DNA from: Massiliimalia sp964370215
Lineage (GTDB): Bacteria > Bacillota > Clostridia > Oscillospirales > Ruminococcaceae
Reading direction: 5' to 3'
Length of the DNA: 8,907 bases
NCBI GenBank assembly: GCA_964370215.1
Contig: CAYJIM010000085.1
Coordinates: 1 to 8,907 of the forward strand
Part shown: in pieces, positions 1 through 5,793 of the stretch
Position numbering within the stretch: the stretch's first letter is position 1
Layout: each line of letters begins with the position of its first letter
Translations under genes and position numbers: made by a program
Notes under the pieces: generated by a model
Seen by the model: the letters and a program-made list of their open reading frames with translations, nothing else
What the model was told of the DNA's origin: nothing
Database searches by the model: none

Positions 1-158
1 TGGTCAGGCATGGGGTAGAAGTGTTCGGTGGTTGCCCCTGTGTTTGGGTCAAACCAGAGAATGCGACGAACTGGGACACCGCTCTGGTCGGTCGTCGCCG
101 TTTCTTTGTAATAAAGACCGCTGTTTTGGTCATACAAAAACCCTTGTGGTATCGTCAT
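1..158 (-). CDS. Partial membrane-protein paralog (N-terminal module only)
   Basis: This gene starts at the ATG whose complement is 156-158 and runs off the left edge after 52 codons, so only its N-terminus is visible. A GGAAGG ribosome binding site lies about 10 nt upstream. The visible part is the same aromatic module that opens the two genes to its right: Ile-Pro-x-Gly-Phe near residue 3, Ser-Gly-Leu-Tyr-Tyr at about 13-17, Gly-x-Pro-Val-Arg-Arg at about 27-32, and Trp-Phe-Asp-Pro-Asn-Thr-Gly at about 35-41. Its DNA is very close to the start of the 1909-2889 gene, including a shared run of more than 20 bases around 109-131, which suggests relatively recent tandem duplication. By analogy with its neighbours it probably continues into a linker, one membrane helix and an acidic outer domain, but none of that is in the window. 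Function unknown. Confidence 0.8.
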   Translation of the reverse strand, partial: MTIPQGFLYDQNSGLYYKETATTDQSGVPVRRILWFDPNTGATTEHFYPMPD

Positions 159-251
159 ACAAAGCCATCCTTCCAGAAAAAACCGACGTCAAACGAGTGT
201 GACAACCGACGGCAAACAAGCCAGCGCGGAAAACTCAAGAGACATCGGTTT

Positions 252-285
252 TAAAAATCAAGTAAAAGGGCAAATCAGCCCCTTT
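252..285 (-). terminator. Weak terminator-like hairpin after the 303-1845 gene
   Basis: On the minus strand an 8-bp stem (AAAGGGGC against GCCCTTTT, one G-U pair) with a 6-nt loop lies 18 nt past the stop codon of the 303-1845 gene. It is followed by ACTTGATTTTT rather than an immediate U-run. The offset T-tract makes it a weak or partial terminator at best, and readthrough into the gene at 158 is plausible. Confidence 0.35.
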
Positions 286-302
286 GGACAAGTACGGTCA
301 AC

Positions 303-1845
303 CTATTCAATGAAGAACAGGTCAGAGTCGATGGAGAAGTATTTGTCGTCAAAGTCATCCCCTTCACGCACTTCAATGCTGTAATCGGACGATCCCAGTA
401 GTTCTTCTGCATACTCATACGGTACGACAAAGAGTATTGCATCACTGCCGTAAGGTTCTACCAAGAGATCAATGGTGTAGTCGAACAGGTCAGTTTCAGG
501 ATTGTAAACCCAAAGAGCGGTTTGCAATTCGTAGGTGCCATCTTCGCCCATCGAAGCATCGCCCCACAGCGAGATGGCGTACATTTGGTCGCCTGCGATG
601 AAGGAAACATCGTAGACCAGGTCATCGGAAAAAGCGTCTGCCATCAAGCCGCTGTAATCACGGCTGAGGGGTTGTTCCGGAAAACCGGAGATGTAAATGG
701 CATATTCGCCGGTGTCATAGTCATAAGGGTAGATTTGTGCAATCATACCATCTACAGTAGAGCCGGTACTGCTGTCAACGCTATCTGTAGGTACTTCCGG
801 CGCAGGCTCAGTCGAGTCGCCATTGATGATGGAATCGTCAAAGCTACCGCCGAACAGATCGTCAAGACCGCTACTGTCAGGAGAGGTCACTTCTTCCATT
901 GCAGCGTTATAACCATCTTCAACGCCTTCCATAAATGGTGGTAGGATGAACATGACAAGAATCGCAATGCCGATCCCACCGAGCAAGACCAGTCCACCGA
1001 CAATAGCGGCGGCGATGATACAACCCTTGCCACCTTTCTTTTTCTGGGTGGTTGGCGGTACAGCTGCTTGTGGTGCTTGATAGCTCCCTGCCTGTGGTTG
1101 CTGATAACTACCTGCCTGTGGTNNNNNNNNNNNNNNNNNNNNNNNNNNNNNNNNNNNNNNNNNNNNNNNNNNNNNNNNNNNNNNNNNNNNNNNNNNNNNN
1201 NNNNNNNNNNNNNNNNNNNNNNCCTGCCTGTGGTTGCTGATAACTACCTGCCTGTGGTGGTTGATAGCTACCTGCTTGTGGTGGTTGATAGCTGCCTGCT
1301 TGTGGTGGTTGATAGCTGCCTGCTTGTGGCTGTGCGATTGGTTCCGGCTGCGGAATTGGTTGCGGTTCCGGCTGCGGAATTGGCTGTGGTTCCGGCTGTG
1401 GAATCGGTTGTGGTTCCGGCTGTGGAATCGGTTGTGGTTCCGGCTGTGGAATTGGCTGTGGTTCCGGCTGTGGAATCGGTTGTGGTTCTGGTTGTGGTTC
1501 CGACTGTGGAATCGGTTGTGGTTCAACCACTGTTTCCTCTACCACGGGGATGGCGGTAACCGGTTGTTCTTCCGGCAGTTCCATCGGCTCATTGGTAGGT
1601 GGGGTGATGTCATTCGATTCCTCGACAACCGGGATCGCTGCTGTTTGGTCAAGTGCTTCGGTAGAGCTGTCGGCGGGAGCGGTTGCTTCCTCTACCGGGT
1701 AGACACTGTCAACCAAATTGCCGGTATTGGGGTCAAACCAAGTGACCTTGCGTACCGGTGTGCCATTTGCATCCACACCGGGGGATTCTTGGTAGTACCA
1801 ACCGCTGACGGGGTCAAATAAAAAACCTGCTGGAATGTTGTTCAT
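303..1845 (-). CDS. Repeat-rich single-pass membrane protein (contains assembly gap)
   Basis: One gene read in two frames because 100 Ns interrupt it. The start at 1845 is chosen for its AAGGAGG site 7 nt upstream and for alignment with the two paralogs; the stop is the TAG at 303-305. Before the gap are 207 codons: the aromatic module (residues 1-51, with Gly-Trp-Tyr-Tyr and Trp-Phe-Asp-Pro), an acidic Thr/Ala/Glu stretch (52-107), Glu-Pro-Gln-Pro-Ile-Pro-Gln-Pro repeats (108-173) and Pro-Gln-Ala-Gly-Ser-Tyr-Gln repeats (from 173). After the gap the repeats finish, then come a Lys-rich KKKGGKGC motif, a membrane helix of about 26 residues (bases about 942-1019), and an acidic C-terminal domain of about 150 residues homologous to that of the 1909-2889 gene. 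The basic residues before the helix predict the N-terminus inside and the acidic domain outside. With the shortest possible gap the protein has 484 residues. No known family recognised; a scaffold, sensor or surface role would be speculation. Confidence 0.82.
1065..1329 (-). repeat. 24-nt tandem repeat coding Pro-Gln-Ala-Gly-Ser-Tyr-Gln-Pro/Gln/Ala
   Basis: A second 8-residue repeat follows the first directly. Four nearly identical units lie before the N gap and about two after it, so the array is what broke the assembly. The eighth residue varies (Pro, Gln or Ala). The unit carries one Tyr beside Pro/Gln, giving a regular ladder of tyrosines in a disordered linker next to the membrane. Total copy number is unknown because of the gap. 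Confidence 0.9.
1123..1222. other. 100-N assembly gap inside a tandem repeat
   Basis: Exactly 100 Ns lie inside the 24-nt repeat array, typical of a scaffolding placeholder. Flanking repeats end in GCAGG on one side and resume at the last base of a Gln codon on the other (minus-strand reading). Continuing the repeat across the gap therefore requires 12 + 24k bases, a multiple of 3, so the true gene is in frame and the 100-N length is wrong. Confidence 0.9.
1327..1524 (-). repeat. 24-nt tandem repeat coding Glu-Pro-Gln-Pro-Ile-Pro-Gln-Pro
   Basis: Residues 108-173 of the host gene consist of an initial unit ending in Ser, a half unit, six full 8-residue units and a degenerate last unit. Copies differ mainly at third codon positions (for example aatcgg against aattgg on the plus strand), so the array is not a very recent expansion. 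It should form an extended polyproline-type linker on the cytoplasmic side of the membrane helix. The repeat keeps other frames open on both strands, which creates spurious ORFs. Confidence 0.9.
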
Positions 1846-1908
1846 AATAATGCCTCCTTAAAACAATACTGTTTGTGCTGATGAGAGAAATTTACAAAAG
1901 AGAACTAC

Positions 1909-2889
1909 TTATTCCGGATATAGGAACACGTCTTCCCCAATGGTCAAGTCTCGAACATCGTAATAGTCGCCATCAACAAGCTCAAGGGAAAAGCTATCTT
2001 GATTGTAAAGATCGTCGGCGAGACTGACGGGGATGTAAAAGGAAATGTAGTCCTCTTCAATGACGGTGAAAAGGTCCACAACAAAGTCAAATACACCGGT
2101 GTCGGGGTTGTATTCCCATAGGCCTGCACCCAAGGTGTAACCGCCTTCGGCTACAGTTTCGGTACCGCCGAGGAGCGAGATGGAAAACATCTGGTCACCG
2201 ACAATGGCTGAAATGTCATAGACGAGATCGCCGGTAGCGGCGTTCTCCATTTCGGGAGAAAAGTCACGCTGCATGACGTTTTCGGGCATCCCTTCAATGA
2301 CAACGGCGATGTGTTCTTCGCCTGTGTCGCCGGTGTAGACAGACGGGTAAATTTCAAGATAAGTGCCGTCTAGGTAATCGGTGGGGATATTGGCATTGGT
2401 GTCGTGTACCACGTCGCTGTTACCGCCAAGACTTTCATCCAGTAGCGTATCAAATTCACTGTTGCTGTTCGCAAGGATGCCACCGACCACAAGGGCGATG
2501 ACAATGCCAATACCACCTAAGAAGAGTACGACTGCTGTGATGATGGCGGCAATGAGACAACCTTTGCCTTTCTTTTTTTGTGGTGCCTGTGCTTGATAAG
2601 ACCCATTGCCCGATGTGCTGTAGGATGTAGACGGTGTGTCAGACACTGCCTGATTGGTGGGCGTAGAAGATGCCCAGACACCACGGTTGGGATCAGCACT
2701 GGGGGCTGTCTGTGGTGGTTGTGCAGTCGGTGGGGTGACTGGATAATCTTTCACCGTCGTGTTACCAGTGTCGGGATCCAGCCAAGTGATGCGGCGTACC
2801 GGTGCCCCTTGGGCATCGGTAGCGGCAGTTTCTTGATAATAAAGACCGCTGTTTTGGTCCTTTTGATAGCCTTGTGGAATTTGGTTCAT
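1909..2889 (-). CDS. Single-pass membrane protein, intact paralog
   Basis: A 326-residue protein and the complete member of the tandem family. The ATG at 2889 has GGAG 5 nt upstream and aligns with both paralogs. Layout: aromatic module 1-51 (Gly-Tyr near 7-8, Ser-Gly-Leu-Tyr-Tyr at 14-18, Pro-Val-Arg-Arg at 30-33, Trp-Leu-Asp-Pro at 36-39); a Pro/Ser/Thr-rich linker 52-104; KKKGKGC at 105-111; a membrane helix about 112-139; an acidic spacer; and a C-terminal domain about 173-326. That domain shares Asp-Leu-Val-Tyr-Asp, Gly-Asp-Gln-Met, Ile-Ser-Leu, Leu-Trp-x-Tyr-Asn-Pro and Phe-Asp segments with the 303-1845 protein. Predicted topology is N-in with the acidic domain outside; no signal peptidase or lipobox site is seen. 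The gap to the next paralog is only 63 bp with no terminator, so the two are probably co-transcribed. I do not recognise the family and give no function. Confidence 0.88.
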   Translation of the reverse strand: MNQIPQGYQKDQNSGLYYQETAATDAQGAPVRRITWLDPDTGNTTVKDYPVTPPTAQPPQTAPSADPNRGVWASSTPTNQAVSDTPSTSYSTSGNGSYQAQAPQKKKGKGCLIAAIITAVVLFLGGIGIVIALVVGGILANSNSEFDTLLDESLGGNSDVVHDTNANIPTDYLDGTYLEIYPSVYTGDTGEEHIAVVIEGMPENVMQRDFSPEMENAATGDLVYDISAIVGDQMFSISLLGGTETVAEGGYTLGAGLWEYNPDTGVFDFVVDLFTVIEEDYISFYIPVSLADDLYNQDSFSLELVDGDYYDVRDLTIGEDVFLYPE

Positions 2890-2932
2890 AGCATCTCCGA
2901 TCTAAATAGAACACGCTCAAAGCCTTATGACC

Positions 2933-2968
2933 AAACAAAAAGTAGGGACGCATGGATGCCGTCCCTAC
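2933..2968 (-). terminator. Intrinsic terminator after rny
   Basis: Read on the minus strand, GTAGGGACG pairs perfectly with CGTCCCTAC (9 bp, 9-nt loop) and is followed at once by TTTTTGTTT. It lies 64 nt downstream of the rny stop codon, in the right orientation to end rny transcription before the paralog cluster. Confidence 0.85.
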
Positions 2969-3031
2969 CCGTACTTGTCGATCATACTAAAGTAAGGATA
3001 TGCTCTACTTACAGTTGTGTGGGTTCATGTA

Positions 3032-4603
3032 CTATTTTGCAAAATCAACGGCACGGCTTTCACGAATGAGGTTGATTTTGATTTGTCCAGGATAGTTGAG
3101 CTCGTTTTCAATGCGTTTGACAATGTCACGTGCAACCAAGACCATCTTGTCATCTTTGATGACTTCCGGTTTGATGACGACACGCACTTCACGGCCTGCT
3201 TGGATAGCAAAGGATTTTTCCACCCCGTTGAAGGAGTTTGCAATTTCTTCGAGTTTTTCCAGACGCTTGATAAAGCTTTCCAGATTTTCACGACGTGCCC
3301 CCGGTCGTGCTGCGGAAATGGCGTCAGCCGCCTGTACAAGACAAGCAACAACCGTTTGTGGTTCAACATCGTTGTGATGGGCGTGCACGGCATGAATGAC
3401 CGCTTGATTCTCTTTGAACTTACGGCAGACATCCACCCCAATTTCAACATGCGAGCCTTCGATTTCGTGGTTCAACGCCTTACCGATGTCGTGTAGTAGC
3501 CCTGCTCTTCTTGCCAATGCCGGATCAATGCCGAGCTCACTTGCCATGATGCCTGCAAGGTGTGCCACTTCAATGGAGTGATCCAAGACGTTTTGACAGT
3601 AGCTGGTGCGGTAGGTGAGGCGACCGAGCAGTTTGATCAGCTCATAGTGCACCCCGTGGACATTGGTTTCCAAAATGGCGCGTTCGCCTTCTTGTTTCAT
3701 TTTTTGATCCATCTCACGACGAGATTTTTCCACCATTTCTTCAATGCGGGTCGGGTGGATACGACCGTCGGCAATGAGTTTTTCCAAGGTTTGACGAGCA
3801 AGCTCACGGCGAACCGGGTCAAAACAGGAAAGGGTAATCGCTTCCGGTGTGTCGTCGATGATCAAGTCACAGCCGGTGGCGGTTTCAATGGCGCGGATAT
3901 TACGACCCTCACGGCCGATGATGCGCCCTTTCATCTCATCATTGGGCAGTGGGACAACCGAAACGGTTGCTTCCGACACGTGGTCGCCTGCACACTTTGC
4001 AATGGCAAGGGAAATGAGTTGACGTGCCTTGTCTTGGCACTCATTTTTAATTTGTTGTTCGTAGTTTGTGATCTTTTGGGTCTTTTCGTGAATCAGATCG
4101 TCCTCTAACGAATCGAGCAGTTGGCGTTTTGCCTCATCGGCGGTAAGACCGGAGATGCGCTCCAAATTGTCGATCTGACTGCGTTTGATAATTTCTGCCT
4201 CTTCCAGCTTTTCTTCGGCAAGTTTTACTTTTTCGTTTAACTTTTCGTCTTTTTTCTCTAGGTTATCCATCTTTTTGTCCAAGGACTCTTCCTTCTGTAC
4301 AAGGCGGCGTTCTTGGCGAGAAATTTCATTGCGGCGCTCCTTGATGTCACGGTCGGCATCAGCACGCAGTTTATGAATTTCGTCCTTGGCGGAAATCAAC
4401 GCTTCCTTGCGTTGGTTGACCGCATCTTTTTTTGCATCTTCCAAGATGCGTGTTGCTTGTGATTCAGCGCTGTCTACTTCGGTTTGAGCTTGTTTTTTGC
4501 GGTGTGCAATACCGGCACGGAATGCCACAATTGCCGCAATAAAGCCCAAGATGATGACAGCAGCCAAAGCGACGATCAAAATAATGGTCGTTGTGTCTGT
4601 CAT
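3032..4603 (-). CDS. rny: Ribonuclease Y
   Basis: A 523-residue protein matching the usual RNase Y length (about 520). It is the membrane-anchored endoribonuclease that starts decay and processing of many mRNAs in Firmicutes. Visible domains: an N-terminal membrane helix (about 6-29), a long highly charged coiled coil (about 35-200), a KH RNA-binding domain with the loop GRIIGREGRN at 226-235, and an HD metal-dependent phosphohydrolase domain with His342, the His371-Asp372 pair in LLHDIGKA, a His-rich segment at 405-410 and Asp427. All expected catalytic and RNA-binding motifs are present, so it should be active. The start at 4603 is supported by AAGGAGG 7 nt upstream and by the membrane helix beginning directly after it. 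It is divergent from the rpmG-secE-nusG operon, has its own promoter at 4877-4905 and ends at the terminator at 2933-2968. Confidence 0.98.
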   Translation of the reverse strand: MTDTTTIILIVALAAVIILGFIAAIVAFRAGIAHRKKQAQTEVDSAESQATRILEDAKKDAVNQRKEALISAKDEIHKLRADADRDIKERRNEISRQERRLVQKEESLDKKMDNLEKKDEKLNEKVKLAEEKLEEAEIIKRSQIDNLERISGLTADEAKRQLLDSLEDDLIHEKTQKITNYEQQIKNECQDKARQLISLAIAKCAGDHVSEATVSVVPLPNDEMKGRIIGREGRNIRAIETATGCDLIIDDTPEAITLSCFDPVRRELARQTLEKLIADGRIHPTRIEEMVEKSRREMDQKMKQEGERAILETNVHGVHYELIKLLGRLTYRTSYCQNVLDHSIEVAHLAGIMASELGIDPALARRAGLLHDIGKALNHEIEGSHVEIGVDVCRKFKENQAVIHAVHAHHNDVEPQTVVACLVQAADAISAARPGARRENLESFIKRLEKLEEIANSFNGVEKSFAIQAGREVRVVIKPEVIKDDKMVLVARDIVKRIENELNYPGQIKINLIRESRAVDFAK

Positions 4604-4870
4604 GGGTGATCCTCCTTTTGTTGTAGGAGGGCTTATGAAATTCTATAAAAAACCGTAACATAACCGGTACGGGAATCACATTCGATAAACCGCTGTTTTA
4701 TAGTAACTGGTTCAAAAGACCTCCCTTTAGAATGTGGTTGAGCAGTTTAGGTTCTAGTCGAGCAGGTTTTTCAAAAAGTTAAAAAGTAAAAGTAAACGAA
4801 AAATAATACTGGGAAGACAAACGTTATTATATATAGGAAACAATACCGTTCATCTGTGATCATTATTATC
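4604..4870 (-). promoter_or_regulatory. Long 5' leader of rny
   Basis: From the predicted start site near 4870 to the rny ATG is about 267 nt of untranslated leader. It is U-rich in its first half, contains an orphan GGGAGG at about 4719-4725, and ends with a terminator-like hairpin at 4647-4672 followed by the real rny ribosome binding site. An ATCACA near the 5' end can pair with TGTGAT near 4675-4680. I do not recognise a known riboswitch, T-box or 6S pattern in it. The length and hairpin suggest post-initiation control, possibly by RNase Y itself, but that is inference. Confidence 0.5.
4645..4673 (-). terminator. Terminator-like hairpin in rny leader
   Basis: On the minus strand CCGTA and TACGG form a 5-bp stem with a 10-nt loop, followed immediately by six Ts, about 43 nt before the rny start codon. 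The stem is short, so it would be an attenuator or a partial terminator. It could equally end a short RNA transcribed from the rny promoter. Confidence 0.45.
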
Positions 4871-4876
4871 ATATCT

Positions 4877-4905
4877 ATTGTAGCCTTTTCATAGGCAATT
4901 GTCAA
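4877..4905 (-). promoter_or_regulatory. Sigma-A promoter for rny
   Basis: Reading the minus strand, TTGACA (4900-4905) and TACAAT (4877-4882) are separated by exactly 17 nt. This is a full consensus -35 and a 5/6 match at -10. It is the only good sigma-A site found upstream of rny and points toward it; transcription should start near 4870. Confidence 0.82.
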
Positions 4906-5069
4906 GAATAACCGATAAAAATTCATCGAAAAGAACGAGAATGAGAAGAAGTGGCAAAAATAGGAGGCATGTTCCCATCAAAAGCACCAGAAACAGGGAG
5001 GCGAAAATCCTGTGGGTTGACAGGTCTGACAGAGTATGGATTTTGAAGAAACCGTCGCTTGAAAAAACG

Positions 5070-5098
5070 TTGACAAACAAGGCACGGTATGGTATCAT
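5070..5098 (+). promoter_or_regulatory. Sigma-A promoter for rpmG-secE-nusG operon
   Basis: TTGACA at 5070-5075 and TATCAT at 5093-5098 with a 17-nt spacer. Start of transcription is expected near 5105, giving an rpmG leader of about 193 nt. The region between this promoter and the divergent rny promoter (4906-5069) holds no convincing gene. Confidence 0.85.
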
Positions 5099-5129
5099 GA
5101 TAAATACCTCAAGGAAGGGTTATTTTTTT

Positions 5130-5258
5130 GTGCGCATTTTTATCGTTTTAGCGGTAAAAGCAGCGCTTCGGGCTTTGAAAATAGCGCTTAAGTTGAAAAC
5201 AACGCAGTGCGCACCGTGTGGTTGCCTTGCATGGTTGCCGCTGAAGTCTCAATCTTGA
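5130..5258 (+). CDS. Candidate small protein or leader peptide, 42 residues
   Basis: This ORF begins with GTG at 5130, 25 nt after the predicted transcription start, with AAGGAAGGG at 5111-5119 (10-nt spacing, somewhat long). It ends with TGA at 5256-5258, 39 nt before rpmG. The product would have an N-terminal stretch rich in Ala, Leu, Ile, Arg and Lys (about 1-23) that could form a positively charged amphipathic or membrane-active helix, then a Cys-Ala-Pro-Cys-Gly-Cys cluster at 27-32. Position and ribosome binding site favour translation as a leader peptide or small membrane protein of the rpmG operon. Against it: a non-ATG start, loose spacing and no recognised family. The same stretch could simply be RNA leader. 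Confidence 0.33.
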   Translation: MRIFIVLAVKAALRALKIALKLKTTQCAPCGCLAWLPLKSQS

Positions 5259-5297
5259 GGGAGGCAAAAACAATCCGAATTAGCAGGAGGTGCCGAT

Positions 5298-5447
5298 ATG
5301 AGGGTTAAAGTAACATTGGCTTGCACAGAGTGCAAACAACGCAATTACAACACAATGAAAAACAAAAAGAATGATCCGGACAGATTGGAAATGAACAAGT
5401 ATTGCCGTTTCTGTCGCAAACACACCGCTCACAAAGAAACCAAATAG
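5298..5447 (+). CDS. rpmG: 50S ribosomal protein L33
   Basis: A 49-residue protein starting at the ATG 6 nt after AGGAGGT. It is the zinc-binding form of L33, with Cys pairs at 9/12 and 36/39 and a basic body that includes ThrGluCysLys, AsnTyrAsnThr and LysTyrCysArgPheCys segments. It is a large-subunit ribosomal protein that sits near the E-site. The Cys4 form needs zinc, and many Firmicutes carry a second Cys-free L33 elsewhere in the genome; that cannot be judged from here. It is the first recognised gene of the operon, with secE 15 nt downstream. Confidence 0.97.
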   Translation: MRVKVTLACTECKQRNYNTMKNKKNDPDRLEMNKYCRFCRKHTAHKETK

Positions 5448-5462
5448 AAAGGCGGTCTTGTC

Positions 5463-5735
5463 ATGGAAAAAGAGACAAACAAAAAGACTGCTGAAAAAAC
5501 TGTGGAAAAGAAGGCTGTTGCAAAAGGCAAAGTCAAAAAAGACGGTGCATTGCAAAAGGCAAGTCGCTTTTTCAAAGACTTGCGCGGTGAAGTGCGCAAG
5601 GTTGTTTGGCCGAGCAAAAAGCAGATTCGCAACAACACAGTCGTTGTACTCTGTTTTATGGGTGTTGTTGGGATTTTCATTTGGGGGCTTGACTTCTTAC
5701 TAAACTTACTCGTAAGTTTGGTATTTGGCGGTTAA
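5463..5735 (+). CDS. secE: Preprotein translocase subunit SecE
   Basis: A 90-residue, single-helix SecE of the Gram-positive type. A Lys-rich cytoplasmic N-terminus (1-40) leads to the family signature Glu-Val-Arg-Lys-Val-Val-Trp-Pro-Ser at 43-51, which packs as an amphipathic helix on the membrane surface, followed by one membrane helix at about 58-86. SecE clamps SecY in the SecYEG channel. AAAGGCGG lies 7 nt before the ATG. It is flanked by rpmG and nusG as in most bacteria. The N-terminal Lys/Glu-rich extension is somewhat longer than in short Bacillus SecE proteins. Confidence 0.97.
   Translation: MEKETNKKTAEKTVEKKAVAKGKVKKDGALQKASRFFKDLRGEVRKVVWPSKKQIRNNTVVVLCFMGVVGIFIWGLDFLLNLLVSLVFGG
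5698..5723 (+). repeat. 12-bp inverted repeat in the 3' end of secE
   Basis: TACTAAACTTAC and GTAAGTTTGGTA pair over 12 positions (one G-U) around a 2-nt centre, so about 11 bp with a 4-nt loop in RNA. It is inside the last helix codons of secE and 71 nt before nusG. No T-run follows, so it is not a terminator; it may be an mRNA processing or stability element, or chance. Confidence 0.5.
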
Positions 5736-5793
5736 GGTTACTGTAATGTGCAAAGAACAACAAACCAACGCAAAAGAAAAGGGGAAATGAGCA

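Noticed and set aside
303..1526. A continuous minus-strand ORF of 407 codons crossing the Ns, beginning with His/Asn/Arg-rich repeats.
   Set aside because: Its upstream part is an out-of-frame reading of the Pro/Gln repeat array; it joins the true C-terminus only because the gap was set to 100 Ns.
1068..1821. Plus-strand ORFs with Val/Ala- or Leu/Trp-rich repeats opposite the repeat arrays.
   Set aside because: They are by-products of a 24-nt period without stop codons, have no ribosome binding site or paralog, and the minus-strand gene has clear homologs on both sides.
2906..2934. TTGGTC/TTCTAT with a 17-nt spacer (minus strand) as promoter of the 1909-2889 gene.
   Set aside because: Both hexamers are weak and the implied start at about 2899 would leave almost no room for the ribosome binding site; no convincing promoter was found for the paralog cluster.
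4771..4863. A 30-residue hydrophobic minus-strand ORF at the very start of the rny leader.
   Set aside because: No ribosome binding site can fit between the predicted transcription start and its ATG, and its Phe/Tyr-rich composition follows from the T-rich DNA.
5017..5045. A TTGACA at 5017-5022 as a second promoter for the rpmG operon.
   Set aside because: The hexamer 17 nt downstream is ATTTTG, a poor -10, and no better one is found at 16-18 nt; the site at 5070-5098 is far better.
4899..5258. A 119-codon plus-strand ORF upstream of rpmG.
   Set aside because: No ribosome binding site, basic low-complexity composition, and it runs straight through the rpmG promoter; only its last 43 codons lie within the expected transcript and are treated separately.
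5746..5790. A 14-residue ORF between secE and nusG.
   Set aside because: Very short, weak upstream AAGG only, Lys/Gln-rich composition expected from A-rich spacer DNA.
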